Shown: piece by piece, positions 56,343-64,000 of the stretch | How positions within the stretch are numbered: the first letter of the stretch is position 1 | How the letters are laid out: every line of letters starts with the position of its first letter | Notes under the pieces: generated by a model | The model's input: only the letters and a program-made list of their open reading frames with translations | Told to the model about the DNA's origin: nothing | Database searches by the model: none | Position numbers and translations under genes: made by a program | From: Cryptomeria japonica | Lineage: Eukaryota > Streptophyta > Pinopsida > Cupressales > Cupressaceae | Assembly (NCBI RefSeq): GCF_030272615.1 | Contig: NC_081413.1 | Location: forward strand, 141,455,872-141,519,871 | Reading direction: 5' to 3' | Length of the DNA: 64,000 nt

Positions 56343-57060
56343 CTTGAGTCTTGACCTCTCACTATGAATTAAAAGTTAAAACTAATACTATCAAGTATGA
56401 ATAAATGATTACTCACCTTTATGCCTTCTCAATTCTCTGAATCGGGAATTAGGTATGCCTGGACTTGTGTTACAGGATTGTAACTCTGGCCCTTTGCCCT
56501 AAAATGAACTTCGACTTTCTAACTCAATTTGTGGAATACGAATTGAGACTTGAGAGCTCCCAATTTACTAATCAGACAGGAACAAATTGTAAGAAAGAGT
56601 GTATTTATAGCAATCCATGATTGCATTTTTGGCGAATTACGCGGGGCCCAGGTGTCGCAATTGCCAATAAACATTCAATTTAATTGCATTTTTGGCGAAT
56701 TACGTGGGCGTGCAATGAACATTTAATTTAAGCGGGGCGAAAAGGGTCCTCGAATGCTTATAATGTTTTAATTGATATTGGCGAGTTTGGCCGACGCGTG
56801 CAATGAACATTTAATTTATCATTGGTGAATTAGGTCCTAGGTATGTGGTTATTTTACTATTGCTGGCGAATAATGGAGGTGATCTAATACCCACGTCCGA
56901 GTGATTCCAGGCAAATATTACGGGCATGCACGTCGATGGTGTGTGGTCAATGGTGAAGCCAGTTTCTACAGTGTACCGTTAACCCCAAAATTTCGGGTGA
57001 TTTGACCACGATGTTGCCCCAGACTATTCACGCGAAATTCGCTAATTGGCGAAGATTCGC
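56343..57060. repeat. 5' flank of the hAT gene with GGCGAATTA words
   Basis: No coding region. The words TTTTTGGCGAATTACG, GGCGAATTACGTGGGC, ATTGGCGAGTTTGG and AATTGGCGAAGATTCGCC recur between 56,625 and 57,060 with CATTTAATTTA spacers, forming a degenerate repeat. The GGCGAATT word is shared with 27,020-27,215. This may be the 5' leader or terminus of the hAT element, or part of the repeat it landed in. Confidence 0.4.
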
Positions 57061-57775
57061 CACTAAAAAACTCTCTGGTTAAATGTTTGGGTGACAATGT
57101 GCCTGTTAAATTGGTTCGTTTTGCTGCTCGAGTTTTGTAGTGTTTCATGGTGGCTTTGATAGGATGCGTGTTGTATAAGATATTTTGACTGATGTTTATC
57201 TGAACAATGTATATTTTGATATTGTATATTAATATAAACATAAATTATTACCGACCCAAAAAAAAGTGTAAAATAGATGTTCAACTATAACAAAAAATTA
57301 TGAATTACAACATGTGCATTTAATCACCTGTACATTTACTATGTGATAATCTCTTTTTATAAGGCAAAATTGTATAAAGAATAAGCTTATTATTAACAGA
57401 TTTTCTTAGTGTTAATTAACTACTTGAAATATAGTAATAAAATTTAAATTTAAAATATTTAGTAATACTTTAAAATTTTAGTTCAGAGACTAAGGTTTTT
57501 ATAAGAAAATGAAATAAAGCTACAATAATTTGTGTTAATATTTAATATTATATTTTATTGATTAATTTTAGTATAGATGTTTTTCATTTATCTAATTTAT
57601 TTATTTTTATTCAAAATATTATTTCAATGAACTAAAATATATATTTTTTAATTTTAATAAAAATAAATTTATGTTTTATATATTTGGAAAGTTAGAATGA
57701 TTTTGATTTGTATCTATTCTTGAAATTTGAGATAACTAGATACTATTTTAGAAATTTTATTTTTTAAGTATAACG
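57061..57775. other. AT-rich gene-free stretch
   Basis: Very AT-rich DNA with no supported coding region, repeat or RNA gene. Confidence 0.5.
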
Positions 57776-58211
57776 ACATGTTCCCATGCGGCTGCTTAAG
57801 CTTATTTTTGCTAGCAGCCGCTGCTCAACTTTTTTAGGAAATATCTATGGAGCTGGTGGTCCCATGAGTATTTATTTTTCTGCTTATTTTTTAAGGGAAA
57901 TCCTAAAATCGATATTAATAATATTAGTAATAATTTGTGCACAATAAAAATTAAAAAATAAATGTTAAAAAAAAAGAGGGAAATAAATTTGTGGAGCCAC
58001 GTGACATTTTTAGCAATATGCAGTTGCTGCTTATTTCCAGCCCCCCTTATTTTCCCATAGCTTATTTTCGATTCCTAAATAATAGCTGCTCCACTTAAAT
58101 AGCAAAAGATTCTAAATTATCCTTTTCCAACAATTTTAAATTTGCATGGGAACACTCCAACTGCTTAAAATTAAGCAGAAAATGGAGTTAAGCAACCACA
58201 TGGGAACATGG
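57776..58211. mobile_element. MITE candidate with CATGTTCCCATG ends
   Basis: The 24-base left end ACATGTTCCCATGCGGCTGC (continuing TTAA) matches the complement of 58,188-58,211 at 21 positions (CCATGTTCCCATGTGGTTGC, then TTAA). The 436-base body is non-coding and contains further inverted GCTGCT and AGCAGC words. Flanking bases give only a weak 8-base similarity (TAAGTATA versus TAAGATTG), so the duplication is unproven. Size and end type fit hAT-derived MITEs, but that assignment is tentative. Confidence 0.6.
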
Positions 58212-59989
58212 CCTAAGATTGAGAATCTATTTTTTAGCCCCAATCTACAAAAGATAGAAACATAAATAATAACTATAAGAACCTTTGTGCTAACAACCCT
58301 TATACTACATGTAGTAAGAATGCAACATAAAAGATAAATAGGAGTACACATCATAAAAAACCTATACTATACAACATGAAGTAGATACATGCTATCAAGG
58401 TACTAGCTATTCAAAATGGTGTCTCCAAGTAAATATCAAATTGAATTTCTACTTAAAATGATGTCTCAAGGTAAACATTAAATACACATCCAAAGAAAGT
58501 CTCTAGAATTAAGTCATATTGATGTTTCAATTTAAGATCCATTTGAATCAGATAAAAAATATTGAAAAAAATTATGTTATAAAATTTAATAATTTTCAAA
58601 TAAAAATTAAATTCCAATTTCAAAAGTCAATATGATGCCCTTCCCATAATAGACCTTAAAGAAGATTCTTGAGGCCTTTCCCACAAAGAGCAACCCTAAT
58701 TTGTTGCTTTCAAAATTATGAAATCAATGATTATATGTAAGATAATTATGTATTGTATATTATACTTAACTCTACATTTTAAATTATTGTCACCAAGATA
58801 TTTAAATTGTAGATGATGATATGCTTGAATATGTCCCAAAAAGGCTTGCCAATCAATATGTTTATTTTTTAAAATTAAGTTGTATTTGTTTATATTTAGT
58901 TCTTTTCACATCTCCCAATCAATTGACATTTATTGTAAATAATTGCTTCAAAGAAAAATAATTTTCATTTTCCTTCCACCAGTACATCACTCAACCTATA
59001 CCTTCCTATCAGGGTAACCATTGCACCTCTTTTTGGTACAAATGTTAGTTTCTAAAATCAAAACCCAAAATATGATACTCATAAATTAAAGTGAAAAAAA
59101 CCACGGCAGATTTTTTAACATAACGAAAGCTTTTCCTTTTACTACCTAGTTTATACTGTTGTAGCATAGAAAATGAAAACGATAACGTATTAGGGGAAGA
59201 GCACCATTAGTTGAGCATGTACCAATTGTTGTGAGGGTTGTTGATACCTTTTGTTCCAAAAATTGAACAAATAAAACCTATTGTTTGAAACATAAAATAT
59301 CATTTTTTGTTAGGAAATGTACCAATAGTTGTTAGGAAATGTAGTAATATTGTAAAAAGTAACCAATCAAGTGATGCCATATCAGCTGCACAACTATTGG
59401 GGCCTCTTTTGCATGCCTATCAGTCTCACATTTTTTTTGGGCTGTTTTGGACACCTTGTCAAAAAGCATGTTGATGTGGCACCATACTTGATGATGTGGT
59501 TCTGAAAGCTTAGTTGTAAGCAAGGGACTTGCCAAGTAAGCTACTGTAAAAAATTGGGAGTGATTTGAAATTTTCACGTAAGATTTTGAGAAACACGAAA
59601 TTAGGGTGCTCAACTACTGATCTTAAATTTAATAATTCTTTTAACCTTTACATATGGAATAAAATACTAATGACAAAGAAAACGGAAACTAAAACAGAAG
59701 AGGATGAATTTTAAAATGGTTGTGAGCCTGCCCATATAAGTCAATGCTTAAAATGTGCATGTGCCGTTAACCCCGGCCCCCCCTAACTACAAATAAATAA
59801 ATAAATAAATATTTTCAAAATGTATCGTGGCACTGGCGATCACCTCACCTCTGCGCTCGAACTCTTTTACTGTACTAGGGGCCTCCGCTTTCATTGTCAG
59901 GCAAAGAAATGAATAAGATATGGTGGAGGAAGCACAGCTGCCTCAATTCTCCTCACTCCTCCATCCTTGAACACTCAGCTATTTCAATG
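58212..59989. other. Gene-free DNA upstream of the NLR
   Basis: AT-rich with no recognisable gene. An AAAT microsatellite lies near 59,790-59,810. A short CTGAAAGCTTAGTTG patch occurs near 59,505. The minus-strand open frame of about 93 codons at 59,332-59,613 has no family features. Confidence 0.45.
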
Positions 59990-60600
59990 GAGTGTAACTA
60001 GTTTGTTTTTTTCTTCTCTAACCTCCTTCGTCTTCAGTCTAATATTCTTCGTATTTTCTGTCTCAAAGAATTTGAATTAATTGCAACGAGGTCTAAGTTC
60101 AACGTAATTTCTATGTTTCTTCTTTTATAATCTCCTCAATTTTCAATCTAGTATTTTTATGATTTTTCTTTTTTAGGTTTCTCTCAAAAACTGAATTAAT
60201 TATCATCAAGTGCAAGTTCTGCGTAGCTTCTATGTTTTTTCTTGCCTAATCTCCTCAGTGTATTATTCTTATGGCTTTCTTTTTGTGGGTTCTTTCTCTC
60301 AGACTTTGTATTATTCCAATGAAGCGTAAGTCTTGCATGATTTCCATTTGTTTTTTTAATAATTTTCTGTCTCCAGTCTAATATTTTAATGACTTTCTTT
60401 GTCATCCTCTCACAAACTTTGAATTATTCCAATGAAGTGTAAATCCTGACTTTGAATTATTCTACTCAAATGTAAGTCCTGTGTAAGTTCTGTGTAGCTT
60501 CTACATTTATTCTTCTCCAATCTCCTCAATCTTCAGTCTTTATTCTTATCATTTTCTTTGCGAGTCCTCTCCCAAAGATTTCGAAGTGGTGCGTAATTTC
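59990..60600 (+). repeat. Degenerate ~120-bp tandem repeats in the NLR leader
   Basis: Four to five imperfect units precede the NLR start. Each carries TTGAATTATTCCAATGAAG-like sequence, a GTAAGTCCTG or GTAAGTTCTG word, CGTAGCTTCTATGTTT, TCTAATCTCCTCAGTCTTCA and ATTCTTATGACTTTCTTTG. The GTAAGT words look like splice donors, and the pyrimidine-rich stretches ending in CAG look like acceptors, so alternative leader splicing is possible. The last unit ends about 120 bases before the ATG at 60,719. Confidence 0.7.
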
Positions 60601-60718
60601 TGAGTCTCTTCCTTGTCATTGTTGAGATGGTTCATAGTAATTGATATTTCCATTCACTTGCCCCTGCTTCATTCTGCTATTTATGAGATCACCTATTCGG
60701 TGGTAAAGCAGTTTCATA

Positions 60719-63700
60719 ATGTCTCTTGACACGACTTTGAAGATTGTGGAGGAGGTTTGGAAACCAGGTGTATTCATTTATAAAAGTTTGAGCGGTTCTG
60801 ATTGTAAGAAACTTGAACAAATTGTGAATAGTTTGTTGCCGACCGTCACAGAGATGTGTGAGTCGAGTCCGGGATCGTTACCAAATTCATGTGTGGAAAA
60901 TTTTCCAAAATTCCTTAACAAAATTGCCGAGGGCAATCAGCTGGTAGAAGAGTACAAAAAATGTATCAATCCAGTCCGGAAAATCAAGATCAACGAACGC
61001 GTTAAGAAGCTGGAGAAGTCTATTACCGAATTCATTCAAAAAGATCTTCAGGTCGTCATGGCGAGCGCGCAGGCTTATCTCTCGACCCAACTGGAAAGTA
61101 TGCGTGGCGTTCAGGTTTCAGTCTCCACCAAACTGGAAACGTTGAGTGAAGGAATGGAAACTGTGCGTGTACAGGTAGAAGCAATGGAAACTGGGATGCA
61201 AACTCTGGGTAAAACTGTGAGTGAAGGAATGGAAACTGTGTGTGTACGGGTGGAATCTGTGCAACAAGGAGTAAATAATTTAATATCCAAAATTGAGGAA
61301 CAACAAATTAAGAGAGCAGGGCAGCCGCAGGATGAAAACATCTGCAGGCCGCCAGATACGCCAAGCGGCTTCCGGGGTTTCGATGAACACATAGAGAAGG
61401 TGAAGACGCTTGTGCTGGCGGATGGAGTGAATGTCATTGAAATTACAGCAATGGGTGGTGCCGGAAAATCAACACTTGCAGCGGCCGTTTGTAATGACGA
61501 TGAAATCAGAGGTAACATCAGCTTGTCCGTTTGCTTTACAGTTTACAAAGATAACCTATCTTAATGCCTCTAAATTCTCTTCTAGCTTCAACTTGTCCTG
61601 TTTTCGCATCGGATCTTTAAGTAGACCGTTAATTTAGAACAATAGTAGGATTTAAAGTGCTCAAATTTAGATTAATTATATACATAGATTTTTTAATTTG
61701 ATTGTGTAATATTTTCAAAATTGGTTTTGTTTTGGATTATATCAAAACAATGATGAATCAAATTGATTTAAAATTACATTCATGATTGTCTAGTTGGAGA
61801 ACATAAAATTATCATAGTTGGTCTTGCTAAGTATCTCATTTTCATTGGAATTGTCAAAGATCGATCAAATTGGATTTGTGTTTAAATAAAATTAAAAAAA
61901 ACTGTCATTCACTTGATCCCCAATCAGTTTGAGCACTGAGCAGTGAGATAATGTGACTGGCTGTTGACCCAGCAACCCCACTGATAATTTACGTTTTACG
62001 TTGTTACCAAATTGAATTTACGCCCTTCAGTTTTACCCTGTATTTGTAACTCTCAGATAGGAAAAGGAATATTTCTAAACTTTACCATTGTTGCAGGGCA
62101 CTTTAAGGACAGGGTAATATACATTGTAGTTTCAAAAAGCGTAGATCTTCTAAGTATTCTGAAGACCTTGTGGAGAAACATTGTTGGTGTGGAAGCACCT
62201 GATTTTACAGGTGTTGAGCACGCACATGATCAATTGCAATTGCAAATAAATTTGACAAAAAATGAACCAATTCTGGTAGTATTGGATGACATTTGGTCGA
62301 ATTTCGAGGTAGGAAAACTGCTGTTTGAAGGGAAGCAATACAAGACTCTAGTAACTACCAGAGCTAAAAGCGTCACCCCAAAGGGTCCGAGGACACGCAA
62401 TTATAAACTACCGTCATTGCAACCGAAGTATGCTCTGTCACTTTTCTGTCACTATGCCTTTGACAAACCTTCCATTCCAATTGGTCGTGACAAAGAACTG
62501 ATCGAAAAGGTAGCCTCCTCGCAATACCTTACCTGTTCTTAGTTTACTTGGTCTCTTCAATTGAATTCGCCAGGTTTAACTTTATTAATGTGCAGGTGCA
62601 ACAACAGTGTAAAGGTCTGCCACTAGCTCTTAAAGTAATCGGTCGATCTCTGTATGGTGAGTCCGACCCTGTTTGGGAACGAGTTGAGAAAAGCCTTTCA
62701 GCAGGAGAACCTTTCAGGGATGATCACAAAGGGAGCCTTCTTAATAAATTGAAAACAAGCATAGATGTACTGGAGGACAATGAAAGAGAGTGCTTTTTGG
62801 ACCTGGGTGCATTCCCACAAAGAAAAACCATTCCTGCAAAGGAATTGGTAGACATTTGGGTTTATGTTCGTAGAATGAAGTGGGGCCAAGCTGAAATGCT
62901 TTTATGGAAATTTGAAGATCACCATCTACTGGATTTGAAGAAGAATCCCGGGTAAGGAGCTACTTATAGTGAACTGTTTTCTATCTTCATTATGTCCCTT
63001 TTGCATGATACTATAGTCGCTTGATGGAAGGGGTTCTGAGATCAACTTTGAAATCAAAAGTTTAAACTTCTTGAATGGTTTAGGTATGAATTTATTTTAA
63101 GATTTTGTAGTTCAGTATTATTGAATTGTACAGAAAGTGGACTTCAACTTGAGTGGAAGAACAGAAGCAAGTAGAATTCTTTTTTAACTTTTCGCCTGAT
63201 TTGTTATGTTTTCAAACCTATTTGGTAGTTGAAACATGTTGTGATAAATAGATTTTATTCAATCTTATTTTTCTCGTTCCTGATACCATAATTTTTCAAT
63301 AACACGTTTCCCAAACGTATCATACCAGGACTGCGGATAATACAGATGACTGCATAGATGGATATTCCTTTTCCCAACATGGTGTAATGAGAGACTTGGC
63401 TCTGTATTTGGCTAATCAGGACAATAAAACTCAGTGTAGGAGGCTATTTATGCCTACAATGGAAAATGATTTTCCACCAGATTGGGAAACATCTAAAGCC
63501 CAGGTCGTTTCCATTCACACGGGTAAGTGCTACAGCTGGTATTTTAGATTATAATTCAAGTTTGCCTGTATTTTCCTTCCTACTCTAAAATATTGAAAAT
63601 TTACCACAAGTAGGATCTTTTCCATAAAATCAATCATACCATAGCTTTGACTTCAGTGTTTGTTGGGAATATTTAGGGGCAATGCAGGACACAGACTGGC

Positions 63701-64000
63701 CCAAAATGGAGTTCCCTGAGGTGGAAGCTTTGGTTTTATATTTCACTGCAAGTGAATATTGCATTCCAACGTTCCTGCACACAATGAAAAATCTCAAAGT
63801 TTTAATAATCCATAACAATGATGGAGTAAAACGAAGCAAGCTCAGTGGAGTGGCAGGTTTTCAAGAACTTTCTCAACTTAAAACTCTGCATCTTGAAAAG
63901 GTGACAGTTCCTCAGGAATGCAAGGTCTTGAAAAGTTTGGAGAAAATACACATGATTCTATGTGAGGGCCTTGGTAGGGATAAAACGATCGACTTTCCTG
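60719..64000 (+). CDS. RPW8-type NBS-LRR (RNL-like) resistance protein, 5' part, five exons, runs off the window
   Basis: Intracellular immune receptor of the NLR class. Exons: 60,719-61,511; 62,097-62,509; 62,596-62,951; 63,329-63,522; 63,677 to the window end. All introns have GT-AG ends, and joining them keeps frame for about 693 codons. Residues 1-130 form a helical RPW8-like domain; 130-205 are coiled coil with a repeated SEGMETV motif. The P-loop GGAGKST is at 246-252, kinase-2 ILVVLDDIW ends at 331, TLVTTRAKSV marks RNBS-B, and CKGLPLALKVIG is at 407-418. FLDLGAFPQRKTIPAKELVDIW follows. The MHD-equivalent is QHG at 537-539, followed by VMRDLALYLA. LRRs begin in exon 5 (VSIHTGAMQDTDWP, then LVLYFTAS). 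RNLs usually act as helpers downstream of other NLRs. The start is chosen as the first ATG of the domain. The 3' end is missing. Confidence 0.88.

Overview
The window looks like nuclear DNA of a seed plant, most likely a conifer. That is an inference from the low gene density, deeply nested transposons, large AT-rich gaps, GT-AG introns and an RPW8-type (RNL) resistance gene. No plastid, mitochondrial or bacterial genes were seen, and no tRNA or rRNA. Nearly everything is mobile DNA or decayed genes. The only plausibly functional host gene is the NLR running off the right edge (60,719 onward).

Layout: 1-3.5 kb, gene-poor DNA with GC-rich palindromes. 4.3-7.5 kb (+), a decayed long gene of unknown family. 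8.2-10.5 kb (-), two copies of an unrecognised gene, each beside a transposon-like terminal repeat. 10.56-25.93 kb, a four-level nest: LINE 'a' split by a ~1-kb TIR element (TSD AGGT), split by LINE 'b' (17-bp TSD), split by an LTR retroelement (TSD CTTCT). 26-29.9 kb, mostly gene-free. 29.9-33.3 kb (-), a second decayed long gene of the kind at 4.3 kb, flanked by direct repeats and a satellite-like block. 36.2-56.3 kb (-), an hAT transposase gene cut in two by a 17.5-kb insertion. 56.4-60.7 kb, non-coding, with one MITE candidate and a repeat-bearing NLR leader. 60.7-64 kb, five NLR exons.

The most notable object is the insertion at 37,461-54,932. It ends in inverted repeats starting GGGTAT, is flanked by a 4-bp duplication (CACT/CATT), and its removal joins the two hAT halves in frame. 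Inside are a 6.4-kb hairpin-forming satellite, a decayed DDE-type transposase gene (+), a 359-bp tandem array, and a convergent multi-exon gene (-) whose relatives sit at 8.2-10.2 kb next to related terminal repeats. I read this as a large two-gene DNA transposon family carrying satellite arrays. Its superfamily is unassigned; Sola-like is only a guess from the 4-bp duplication and the transposase motifs.

All boundaries were read by eye. No alignment, database search or expression data were available.
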